Assembly: GCA_910592005.1 (NCBI GenBank)
Contig: CAJVPP010000020.1
Location: 1-64,000, forward strand
Origin: Funneliformis mosseae
Lineage: Eukaryota > Glomeromycota > Glomeromycetes > Glomerales > Glomeraceae
Direction: 5' to 3'
DNA: 64,000 nucleotides
The notes beneath the pieces were generated by a model. It searched no databases and was not told where the DNA came from. It was given only the letters and a program-made list of their open reading frames with translations. Positions 26,501-38,245 of this stretch are shown here, piece after piece. Every line of letters begins with the position of its first letter. Position 1 is the stretch's first letter. The translations under genes were made by a program, and so were the position numbers.

Positions 26501-29500
26501 GGTTTACGCTTCCATTTTTTTTCGGGAGATGTGGCATGAATTTGCCTTTTTGTCGCAGGTTTGCTTAATCTCCCTCTATTTAGGAAATTCGCCTATTTTT
26601 ATTATCTTTAGTTGACCGTATCAATCGCGTATCATGAAATCCCGTCAATTACCGACCGAATATTCATTAGATAATAATGCAATCAACCATTTCATAATAA
26701 GGAAAAGTCGCTGCCCTCCCCCCCAGAAAAAAGAAAAGAAGAGTGAGAAAGAATCCAAAATAATAATACATAATAAATCCATCATTATCTCAATTAACAT
26801 TAATTTCCGATTATTCTTTGACAATAAATAATATAATGATGAAAAAATATCGAGCATATCCATTTCAATTTTCGATTGTTCTGTGATAATGGGAATAATT
26901 TTTTTATTTTTTTCTTTATTTTTTTTTTTTTTTTTTTTGATTAGATGATAATGTTTTTTGACCTAAGGGAAGGTAATTTTTTTTTTTTTTTTTTTTTTTC
27001 AAAAATTTACTGATTTTCGATAAGAAAAATAAAAAAAAAATCCAACAAAAGATTTTCAATGTTGCATTGTTCTTGTTAAATGAATTAAATTAATTTTTTC
27101 ACACGCCATCTCAAGCAAAAAGGTTTTTGCTTGTTTAAAATAAATTATCTCATAAGATTATTGTTTTCTTAATCATTTTTTTTGACTTTTAAATTAACCC
27201 GACATTTTTTTGATTGAACTGAATGAACGAGTAAATGGAAAACCATCGAAATCCAAAATACAAACAAACCTGAATAATCATAACAATAATAATCTTTCGT
27301 CATGATCTGACTCAGCGATGACCCGGGGAAAGTTGCAACCAGAATGGTGAGGGACGCTTTGAACTCGGGGATTCATGTGATTGAGAATAAAAAGGAATGA
27401 TTTTATATTTAGTCAAGTTTTACCAAAACTGAGAATATAATGATTGTTCCAAAAGACATACATGTGGCTTGACTATGACGACGATATCGAAGCCAAAATT
27501 CCTGCGGCTAAGGGTATTTACATTCATGTGATAGCGTTGGTTTAAAATATGCTAGATCCATTTTTTCACGGTCTAATGTTCAAAAAAGAAAAAAATGAAT
27601 AATCGCTCTTTATTGTTCAACACTCTGTTGTGCGAAAAGTCGTGTAACCCTTGATAAAGAATTAGTAAGTGCCCCCAGATTTTTTTTTTTTTCCTCTATT
27701 TCCCCACGTTAATATTACGAATCATGTAGATAGATATGCATATATATATATATCCCTATATATATATTTTTCTTATCTAGCATAGTTAAGGCTTAACAAT
27801 CATCCATAAGAAATGATGTATAAATATGGTTTAATTCAGAAAATATGAATTTATCATTATTTAATTTTTTTTTTGCGTTTTGGAAATCGATTTTCATCCT
27901 TTTCAACAGAGATTTATTCGTCCAAGCCCAATTTGATGATTTTTATGTGGAATCATGATACAACACCATCAATTAAAAAATAAAGAAAAATAATAATAAC
28001 AATGGTTACTTCTCAACTCCTTAATTCCTTAATGCACTTAAAACGATATCATGAGTCATCTGAAAAACCTTCTTTGATATAAAGTTTTCAAATAATATGA
28101 TGATTCGTCAACAGCATAACAATCTTTATGCACACACCATTTCTTAATATTATGAGAAGCGCACAGACCATTAGTAGCCTACGGTCTCACATCTCTCAAA
28201 ACGTAAAAAAAAAAAAAATTGAATCTGTAAGACAACATGTATCAACACCTGCGTCAATGTAAGTTACTGTAATTTAATCATAACGCGTCATCATGTCTAA
28301 GCGTATATATTACTTTGATTCGATTTGATTTTTTATTGGATGAATTAATTTAACGTTTAAAATAGGTGAGGGGGATCGTTCTTTTGATTCTTTTCACGTC
28401 GGCGTGACGCTTGTAACCTTGTATCGCGGGGATGCTGTTTGTGTGTGACTTGATGATAAAAAGGTAAGTTAGTTTATTGTTTGTATTGTCGTCTTCATTG
28501 AAAATCAATTGTTTGGATTTTCTGGTTTAAGGTTACGTTGTGCACTAATTATATTTGTTAATCTTTTTTTTTTTTTGTATGAAGCCTTTTTGGACATAAC
28601 GAGCGTAATCTTTTTTCCTTTTTTTTTTTTTTTTTCTTTTTAAAACAAAAAGAAAAAGTCATTTTCCAATGAATTCGGATTAAATAATAATGACAAAAAA
28701 GTGAGGCCATAAAAAAAAAAATGCGCTAAAACATTGAGGTAAAAAGAACAATATCATAACAGACACATATTTTATTTTATTAAAAGAATCAATCAAAGAT
28801 CGTTTCCTTCTTCTCATATTTACACATGTTGAATGAATATTATTAAAAGAGGATTCAAAACCATACCAGCAAAAATGAGTTTCATCATGAATGATTATAA
28901 TCTTGAATATTGTGCTCAATCAATTGTTTGTTATTATTCTTTTCTTTTTTAATAAAATTCAAAAAATAAACAATTACATTATTATTACCCATGAACAATT
29001 TTGATTTTTCACATTTGAGTTTAAAAAGAAAAAAAAAATCAAACGTAATTATATTTTAGCATATTTTTTTTTTCGGTTCAGCCTCAATACCACACGTAAT
29101 CATCCGACCTGTAATTAAAAACAAACAAAAGATTGATTGTTCACTGGCGTCCCTTTTTTTCTTCGACTGAATTTACTTAATCAGTGTAACATAGCGCCAC
29201 AACAATTGCCTTCGGAATAATATGTAGGGTTTAAATTCAGTTGATAGTTCTTTGAAAAAAAGAATTCCTGTCAAAATTCTGGTGCTTCATTAAACTCCGA
29301 TTGGATGTGGCCAAAAATCGTTTTCTAGAGAGCAAGCCACAATTTATGTTCATATTGTTCCCTTCTCCATTTATCAACCAGTGAAAAATAAAAAGTTATT
29401 AAACTTTCCATTAAATGGGGTCAATCTTTATTTATATTTAGCCCTTGTGATATAATAATAATATTAAAGTAGATCTATAAGATCTATTGTTTAGTTCACC

Positions 29501-30399
29501 TTATTTAGATTTAATAATCCACAAACCTTTGCAAATCAACGAACGGTAATGACCGGGTAAGTCTAATATTGTTCCATACATTTTGCATTGTCTTGGGGAT
29601 CTACTTTCTAAATGTGAATTCAATCAAAAAAAGCTTGAAGGTAACTAACTTTCTTTATAAGAGAAAGATCCTTTTTCGGCTCCACTAGTTGTATCACGAC
29701 GCAATTCAAAACTGTTGACTTATATGGAGAAATTACGCCAAGTAAGTATTATTTGCTTGCATGAAAGCGAGAATAATATAGTGATTTAACTTTTTGCTCG
29801 TGTAACGTACGTATGCTTTATAGAAAATCAAGAAAAAAAAACATGCGGAGACTTTTTTAATTCATGACGTGCCACGCGAGATTTTCCCTTTGTACTCTTT
29901 TTTGATGGATTTGAAATAAAAACTCAATCATTCTCGTGAGTATTTTCGTCAAATCTTTTCTTTTCTTTTTTTTTTCAAAGGAAGAGAAGAAAGGTCTTTT
30001 TTTTTTTTTTTTCTTGATGATAATATATGGATTTTGCTATATATGGGTGTGAAATTACGGAGATCTAACGCATATACATACGCATAATGCTGCTTAAACG
30101 ATTTTGGTAAAAATAAAATTTAGGATAGGATTTACTATGATAATTATGATAATTTTTTTTTTATTATTTTTCTATTTTTAATTTTAATTTTATTTTATTT
30201 TATTTTATTTTGATAAAGGAATTAATTTTAAGGATTGAATTAATCAATGAGTAAGAAATTATGAAGTACTTGAATGGGAAAATCCTTTTTTTTTTTTTTT
30301 TTTTACAAACAGTCACATGACTTTTTGTTCCTTTCGAAATTCAAATATCAAGTAAAAAATAAATAAATATATTTTTTTATGGGATATTCGAATCGGTGT
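20527..30399. other. Gene-poor, homopolymer-rich region
   Basis: Nothing codon-like beyond short frames is visible. There are many A and T tracts (20,563-20,590; 20,880; 21,000; 22,090; 25,890; 26,920-26,999), simple repeats such as GCTTT/GCTT units at about 23,760-23,790, and AT dinucleotides near 27,740-27,770. Isolated GC-richer patches (22,205-22,450; 23,400-23,545; 27,300-27,390) show no coding pattern I can defend. Confidence 0.5.
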
Positions 30400-30407
30400 T
30401 CAAATTG
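30400..30407. repeat. Left target-site duplication of the MITE
   Basis: TCAAATTG directly before the left terminal inverted repeat, identical to 30788-30795. Confidence 0.85.
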
Positions 30408-30787
30408 TAGGGATGTTAAGCGGTCCTAAGCGATCCTAAAAGTCCCAAGAAAATTACAAAGAATTGTTTTTACAAATTTATTATGAAACTTGTCTATTAT
30501 AATGTTTTAATGAGATACTTAATGAAAGTAAATAATAAACCCTCCCGGAATCCCAGAATTTCTTAAAGTTTAAAATTTTAGGATTTAGGACCGGGTCCCT
30601 AGAACCGGTCCTACATTTAGCGGTCCCATCAAAATTGCCAATTTTGAATATCATTTTCGCTTTTTTACAAATTAATTATAAAATTTTTATGATGGGGTTA
30701 CTTATCTTAGATAAGTGATTAGACTTCTCTAGAGTTAGTAATCTCTTAAATCATAAGGGACCGCTTAAAGACCGCTTAACATCCCTA
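30408..30787. mobile_element. hAT-type MITE, 380 bp, with 8-bp target duplication
   Basis: The left end TAGGGATGTTAAGCGGTC is repeated exactly in inverted form at the right end, which finishes CATCCCTA; similarity continues inwards (CTAAGCGATCC against TTTAAGCGGTCCC). The element is flanked by an identical 8-bp direct repeat TCAAATTG (30400-30407 and 30788-30795). An 8-bp duplication and TAGGG-type ends are typical of hAT elements. The interior has no coding capacity, so it is a non-autonomous miniature element that needs a transposase from elsewhere. The intact ends and duplication suggest fairly recent insertion. Confidence 0.88.
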
Positions 30788-30795
30788 TCAAATTG
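30788..30795. repeat. Right target-site duplication of the MITE
   Basis: TCAAATTG directly after the right terminal inverted repeat, identical to 30400-30407. Confidence 0.85.
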
Positions 30796-31168
30796 AAATT
30801 TTCGGGTCGTACTTTTCAATTTTATATCACGATTTAATGCGTGGACGACTCTTCTTTCTTCACATTGGATGAAAATTAATTGCCAATTAAGAAAAATTCA
30901 GCACGGTCCTTCGGGAAATGATCATTACGGTCGGATCGGTTTATAACGAATTTGTTGCATAATGAGTGAGACACTTTGTAGCGAATGCATACTTGCAAAA
31001 AAAAAAAAAATCTCGTTATAGTTTTATAATTGATTGTTTTTATTAAAATTTTGCTGTAACTTTATAATTTGTGAAATTTCTTTTGGCCAAAGTTGGGCGT
31101 TTTTTTTTTTTTAAAAAATTCAAATCGTGGACATAAAACGCACGAGAAAATTAATTGCTTTGGTCAAA

Positions 31169-31365
31169 ATTATGGTAAGGATTTTTGGTTTTGCTGACTT
31201 CTAAGCGACATTATAGTAAGGATTTTGGTTTTACTGACTTTAGCGGAATTATATAGTAAGGATTTTTTTGAATTTATTGACTATAGCGGAATTAAAATAA
31301 GGATTTTGGTTATGCTGACTTTAGCGGAATTATAGTAATGATTTTTTACTTTAGCGGCATTATTG
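31169..31365. repeat. Minisatellite, about 41-bp unit, five imperfect copies
   Basis: The phrase GTAAGGATTTTGGTTTTGCT followed by GACTTTAGCGGAATTATA recurs, starting near 31175, 31216, 31256, 31297 and 31335. Copies differ by substitutions and by the length of T runs. No reading frame stays open through it. Confidence 0.75.
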
Positions 31366-31369
31366 TTAC

Positions 31370-34300
31370 GTTTTGCGGGGAATTAAAAAATGACAGCATA
31401 CAATCATCATAGTTCAAATAATAAAAACATTTTGTCCTGTTGAACTTTACGATAATACCTGCACGTACCATGTACGCCCTCCTTAAATGTACACTCTCAA
31501 CCTACATTATTAATCTAAATGTACGGGGTACAGGTACATTTTAATATTATCGATATCGTTCCTTTGAAACGATATGGTCACGACCCATTTACAACACGTG
31601 TTACAAAGTAACGGTCTGACGCACGTAAAAGTTTTGCTCTCTCTCGCATTTCCATAATGAGTCATAAAATTACAGGTCAATTGGATTTATGCATATTTCA
31701 TTGATGACTTCGTGCAGTTGGATCATAATCACCCCTACATTCTTGAATTAATCTCTTGATAACACGTGAAAGATCAAAGTAATCAAAAAGGCGGACTAAT
31801 AAATAAATTTTTTTTAAAAAAAAAAAAAAAAAAATTATCGGGAAAATAATATCAAATCGATTGATTTTTGTTCATATTATTCTCATTTAATCAGAAATCA
31901 ATAAAAAATAAATAAAATAAATAAAAAGAAGTACATAAGAATAAATACATGAATTTAATAAACACCAAACCCTTTTGTAGAACATAAAAAAAAAAAAGTC
32001 TTTTTTAGGAAAAAGAGGTTCTGGCCGTTCTATTCATGCGACTAGCATTTAAAAAAGAAAAGAAAATCCGGAAATCGAAATCGAATGTTCACTAAATACA
32101 GTATATTACTTGCTTCGTCAATCTAAATATTTGTAATACTTTCCTAAAGTTGTTAACCCGTAAATAATGCTAACCTAGTGTGGAATGATCATAAATAATG
32201 GTCACCGATCGAAAATGATGTACTACCTTTTAAAAGCACACAAGAAAAGTAGCCCGAGTTCTAACAATGACTCTTGTCATTGAATTCCCTTTTGCTTTAC
32301 TTTTTGTAATATATTATTACAAGAGTTATGCTGTATCAATAAAAGTTCTTTCAAAATTGCCTATAGTATTACGGAAAAATAAAGGGGAGAATAAATAAAA
32401 GAACGAATTTAATAAGCGGGAGAGACCAATTTAGGAACGGTATCCTCGGGCTAATGAAATAAAAAAAAAATTTACCGCCTTATGAGAGAACGACAAAGAA
32501 TGCCGAGAAGGTTCTTTTATGTATGCAGCAATCATCGTTCACCCAATATAGAAATTTTTTCAACACGAAAAGTGTGAACCAAAGGACACTAGCGTACCAG
32601 TTCAAACGTTCAGAATTCATGAGGCCATACATAAAAAGCTAGGCGCAAGTTGAGAAATCCCGCTTGGCTAAAGGCTTTTGTCAATGCCAACTGTTGTAGC
32701 ACGCGAACGAGAGTTATGTAAATGTTCTTTGCCAAATATAGAAGTAAAAGCGGAAGGTTCTTTTTATACGACAAGAATTGCATCATATTAATTCTCATAT
32801 ATGTCGATTAGATATTGCATTCAATTTATAAAACAAGGGTGAATCCGTTGAAAATAAGACTTCTTTATATATATATATATTTTTTTCTGCAATAATTATA
32901 TAGCAGAATACTAGAGAGTGATGATGTTAAGGATTTGATTGATTTTATTGAATTTCGGGACTTACTGCGCCACCGCATTACATGATTTGCCGATGAAAAT
33001 CAAAAAAAAAAACGCGTTTAGCAATCTCAAACCACATACGCGTCACCAATAATCTTACTAGATGCATAATGTAGGGAAAAAGTCTTCACACATTTAACGG
33101 AGAAATCAAATTTTCCGAGGAGGAAATCATGCATTTATGTTAATTCCAGGTGAGTATGTTGATGATGTATTGTCCTTTTATTATAAAAAAAAAAAGAATA
33201 CTAATGTATTCTAATTTCAAGGTCTAGGATTTCTCGTCATCTAGAGTTTCCAAGTTTTCTTTACTAGAGAAATTATTAGAATCATAAAAGGTAATTTGTT
33301 AATTAAGCCGGGTCGTACCATTTATAGATTCTTTGTTATTTATTGTACAAGGGTTACTAGTCTATTTTCTTAAACAAATTTCCAATTAAATGGTTTCAGA
33401 TTTAAGCTTAAAATTTGAAAAATACACAACGTGCTTATTTTTAAGTGAAGCCTTTTTAACCCTAAAAATTGCTTTATTTATTTATTTATTACCCAAAATG
33501 TTCTTTAAGGAATTTAAATGGGGTAAAATATAATGCAAGTTTAAGTATAAAATTCTTTCAATTTCTAATCGGAAATTTAACTTTAATTCATGTATAACAA
33601 TGACGCACCTTTCCTCTTTTCATAATTATCACATTTATATGTGTGCGAATTATTTTAAAGCAAGAATTAAAAAGAAATGATTTTTTATTTTTATTATTTT
33701 ATTATTTTTTTTTTTCATGCATCATTCTTTCGCCCCTTTAGTACCAACCGAAGGCGCCAATAATACTTAATTTGACCATTTTTTCTTTCCTTACTTTTAC
33801 CTCCACTCCTTTAATTTGATCGCTTTAAATTTACTGAATTTACTATTACGCGTTTAGGGTGATAAGCTGATTCTGCAGATAAATTGGTGGTTCAAAGATT
33901 AAACTTTTTAACAAGTTTAAGATGTAAAATAGAGCATTTTATTTGATTGGTTTGTCAGATTGTGTAAAAATCAATTCAATGATCATAAATTATATGGTAT
34001 ATATTAATTATAACGTATATTTATCAAAGACTTGAATCACATAATTGGTTAAATGCTTCTCTTTTTGTATATAACATAAAATAATACATCTTTTTGTTTG
34101 TTTTTTTTTATTTTAATGAAAACTCTTGCCCGTCAGTATTTAACAAAGGTCAGCTTATCGTCTGTCTGTACATCTACGTCCTGTCCCGATCTAAACAAGA
34201 AAATTAGTGGTTGACGTAAAAGGAGGGGAAGACCTTAATTTTTTTTTTCAAAAAAAAAAAAATAATAAGGTACAGCATGTAAACAATAAGCGAAGAGAAA

Positions 34301-36587
34301 AAAAAAAGGGTTCATCATTTTATGATCTTTCTTCCTTCAGGAGTTTTATTCCGGTTGCTTAATTTGCTCATTACAAAGAAATAAAAGATACAGCCACTTT
34401 ATAATAAAATCTCATTTATTGTGATTCTTTATAGAATGAATGAGTAAAATGTTAATTGGTTCTTGTTTATAATGTATAATATAAATGGTAATCGAAGGAA
34501 GATGCACTGTGAGAGAGTGTGATTATTAGATCATCTTTTCATCTATTTTTTCGGTATTATTAAATTATGTTTCAACTTCCATATAAATTTATTTTTATTT
34601 TATTTTATTTTATTTTATTTTTTTTTTTTGCACTATGGATATGTTAATCACTTATTCTTTTTTGGTCAAAGAAAATGCCTACCGTATACGCAGATTTGAT
34701 TTATATACGGCGGATGCAAGAAAAAAAAAAAGAGTGATGATAAGCGTACATATGCTGTACTAGCGGAGTTTTCAGGCTTCATGAATTTGAATGAATTACT
34801 CATCTCTGGAAAGGTCATCACGTTCATTGATCGTGTTTCGTGTTTTCTGAGAAATCAGTCAGTTATTTACATGTACAAACTGCTCAAATAGGTACAAATC
34901 AAATAAATAATAAAAATAAAAATAGAGTAGAAATAAAATTCATTTCAATTGATTTGTAATTTATTTATTTATGAAAGGTATTTATTTTATTTAATTTAAT
35001 GTAATTCATGAGCAAAACGTACTTATTTGGCAATGAAAGCGATCTGATAAAACTAAAAAAAAAATTTTTCTGACGTAAAAAAAAAAAACGTTTAGGGGTG
35101 ACAAGGCGTGTAACCACCTGATTGCTTGAACGGTAGTTTTCTTACAACAGGGGTACCAATAATTGGTAAGATTTGCGTCTTTACCTAATAATGGTTGACC
35201 TCGGCAAATCGGTTCGAGTTTGATGATTGGTTCGAAATTTTTTAATTCTTATACATGTTTAGAGCTATAGTGTTCGTAAAAAAGTCATAATTGGAAGAAA
35301 TTGAAAAATCTTTTCTTTTTTTTTTAGCTTTCTAAAAAGATTTCATTTGGCAATGATTGATTAAAAAAAAAAAAAAATATTTTCCGAAAAAACCCATTGT
35401 TAACTAAGATAACTATGATTATGAATAATAAAAAAAAAACTGTAGACAAATTAGCTAAACAAAATGACCATAACCGTCTATTCCTATGTGGGCTATTTGT
35501 GATTCACCTGCTCCGTCACTACTCTAATTTTAAATAATGAGATTATCGCCAGATTTACGTCCTTTCTTCTAGAAAAAAATAATTAAATGTTTTAGGTTGC
35601 ATCAAAGCGCAAGGAGCAAATATAATCAAACGTTTAGAGGTTTGAGATGTGAAAGGTAAGGGAGGGGTAAAGGTGTAAGAGACGAAGAAAGAATTTTTCA
35701 ATAAAAAAAAAAAAATCGAATCTAACTAAACTGGTTCATATGATACAATTTCGGGGATAAATTTTTGAGGGTGCATTTTTTTTTATGATCGTCATCAAGG
35801 GTTTGGGGATAACATTCTTAGGTTTTTTATGTAAGGATATGAAAGAGGGGTGATAAAGAAAAAAAAAAAAAATTACATTAAACTAGCCTTTTAAGAAATA
35901 AGTAATTGCACAAATATATTTTTACTTTAATAATATATTTCAATTGCATTAAATAAAAATTATATAAAATGGTCGATAAATTAATCGTTCTTAATTTTTA
36001 AAAATTTTAAAAATCGAATAAAGTATTTTCTTTCGGTTTTAAAGAAAAAAAAAATTATAAAACTAAGGTAGCATTCTTTTAATTTTTTTTTTTTTCCCCT
36101 CTTTAAAAAAAAAAAAAAAAAAAAAGATAAAACGAGAAAAAAAAATTTTTTTTTTCTTTCACGTCTTTTTACTCCTTAAAAAGACCAATAACGGCAAAAA
36201 GAAAAAGGAAAAGAAGAAGGAAGATAACCCCTAATTTCACACTTCACGTCTCCATTTTATTCTCTTTTTTTGTTTTTTTTTAAAACAATCAACCCAGAAT
36301 TAGATACATTATCAAGGTTGTTTCGATGAATGCATACGATCATTTCCGCTATTAAATCTCAACAATTTGTTTCATAATTTTTTTTTTTCCTTTTTTCTTT
36401 TTTCTTTTGACTTGCTAATTTCTTTTTGAAAGAGAAACACACATTATTACATTTCTTTTTATCCTACACGAATCTCTTTTTTTTTTTCCTTCTCTCTCAT
36501 CAGTCAAATTTTATCTTATCTGAGCTTCCCCCCTGTGATTTCATCTTATTCGCGATTCCCTTTACATTCAAAAAAAAAAAAAGCATA
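31370..36587. other. Intergenic region upstream of the HMG gene
   Basis: No supported gene. It contains an imperfect inverted pair around 31,448-31,560, a minus-strand 62-codon frame near 32,610-32,798 that I cannot link to any family, TATTT repeats near 34,590-34,620, and many A/T tracts. The last 500 bases before the start codon are pyrimidine- and T-rich, as expected of a fungal promoter and leader, but no specific element could be assigned. Confidence 0.45.
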
Positions 36588-38245
36588 ATGGAAATTGATT
36601 CGTGTTCTTGGGAAATGAATCAAGACGATGAAAATAATAATTCTACACCAACAGATCCCGCTTCCAATATCACCACCACCACCACCACAACCATTACCAC
36701 TGTAAACAAATCAAAATCATCCACAACGGCAAAACCCAGTAAATCGGAAACAAAACAAAAGGTTCCTTTTACACTAAAATATCAGCTCAATATTCGTAAG
36801 ACCAACAACAACAACAACCACTTAATATCAAACGACACCCCTCCTCCAATCAATGTTCAGAATCGACTATTACAAGTCGATCAAGACAAAGGGCAAATTT
36901 CATGGGTTCCTGAAGGATATCACCAGGTGATTTTCATTATATTTTAAATAAAGAAAAAAAAAATTTTTTCAAACTCTTTTTATTTATAAATAATTTTTCT
37001 TTTATTTATTTTTGAAACAATTAGAAACGACGAATTACAAATTGCAATTCATCAAAACCTTATGACATAAAAGTACCAAGACCACCTAACGCGTTCATTA
37101 TATACCATAGGAATAAATCCAAGGAATTGGCGAAATTTAAATCCATTGGAAAAATTGAATCGAACGAGCGTCATCCATCAAAAACTGTGGCGGAGATGTG
37201 GAAGGAAGAACCCGAAGCGATCAAATTAAGATATCAAAGGGAGGCGGATTTGGCCCTTGTGGAACATAAAAAGAAATATCCCTTTTATAAATATAAACCA
37301 AAAAAAAAGGATAGTAAAAATAAAACGAGGTCACAAAGCAGTTCCAAAGAGATGATAAAGGATTTAAATAATCATAAGAATAATGAAAATGAGATAATGA
37401 ATGATGAAGTTCCTATGCAACATCGAAAACAAGCCGCAATGGAATCAGCTTTTACAGCGTTCGACATGCAAAGTTCTTCATCCTCTTCGCAGGAAGAAGA
37501 AAATTCCGCCGATAACATTTCTGTTAGTAATCACTCTCCACCGCACACTCCTCCACCGCACACCCCTACTTCGCCAAATGCTGTTGTTAACATGCCACGT
37601 TCACGAGCTCCGGCTTCACTTTGGATTGAACCCACCACAGACAAACCATTTTTTAATGAACATTTAAATTTCTCTCCTTCACAACAAAGATGTCAATGCA
37701 CGGCTCATTGTGTAAATAATAATAATAATAATAATAATCATGATGTTATGACATCTCTGGGAATATTATCTCCAGAGCAAGCAGCGTTTTCGATAATATT
37801 CAGCAACGTTTATAAACAGACCGTAGACCAACTTGTCAATTATGGGCTAATGCCAATTTCACCACATCCCATTACGGCAACGATCGCTGATGATCTTGTT
37901 ACGTCCCCCTACCCAACCACTTCTTCTTGCGCCCTGGACGAGAACACCTTCTTTCCGCCAAATTCTGCGCATGTGCCAGATTGGACATACGCGGCTGATT
38001 ACGTTGTACCTTCTCAATCTCCGACATCATCTTCATCATCACATGTTGTAACTTCACCAACTTCGACAGATTATATGCCTTGGATTACATATGATAATTC
38101 TCAATTTATTGATCCCATACAAAATATCACGAATATTCCAAATATTGTTCCAGATGAAACCAATTGTAATTTATTTACAGATACAAATAATGATGATTGT
38201 GCCTTATTTGATAATTTTGATACGAATCTTAATTTTTCACTATAA
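36588..38245 (+). CDS. MATA-HMG-box transcription factor
   Basis: Two exons, 36588-36926 and 37025-38245, encode 519 residues; the intron is GT-AG with phase 0. The first ATG of the open frame is used. The N-terminus has a Thr run and Asn runs, then ISWVPEGYHQ at the end of exon 1. The HMG box (about residues 131-205) begins VPRPPNAFIIYHRNKS, continues HPSKTVAEMWKEEPEAIKLR and ends KKYPFYKYKPKK, the MATA-HMG subclass that binds DNA in mating-type and related fungal regulators. The C-terminal 300 residues are Ser/Pro/Asn-rich, with PHTPPPHTP, an eight-Asn run (AAT repeat near 37,715-37,738) and a hydrophobic segment (EQAAFSIIFSNVYKQTVDQL). It acts in the nucleus. Glomeromycotina carry many such genes, so it need not be the mating-type determinant. 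Confidence 0.92.

Noticed and set aside
32610..32798. 62-codon minus-strand frame with Leu-rich segment
   Set aside because: No start context, no homologous family recognised and no neighbouring exon that continues it in frame.
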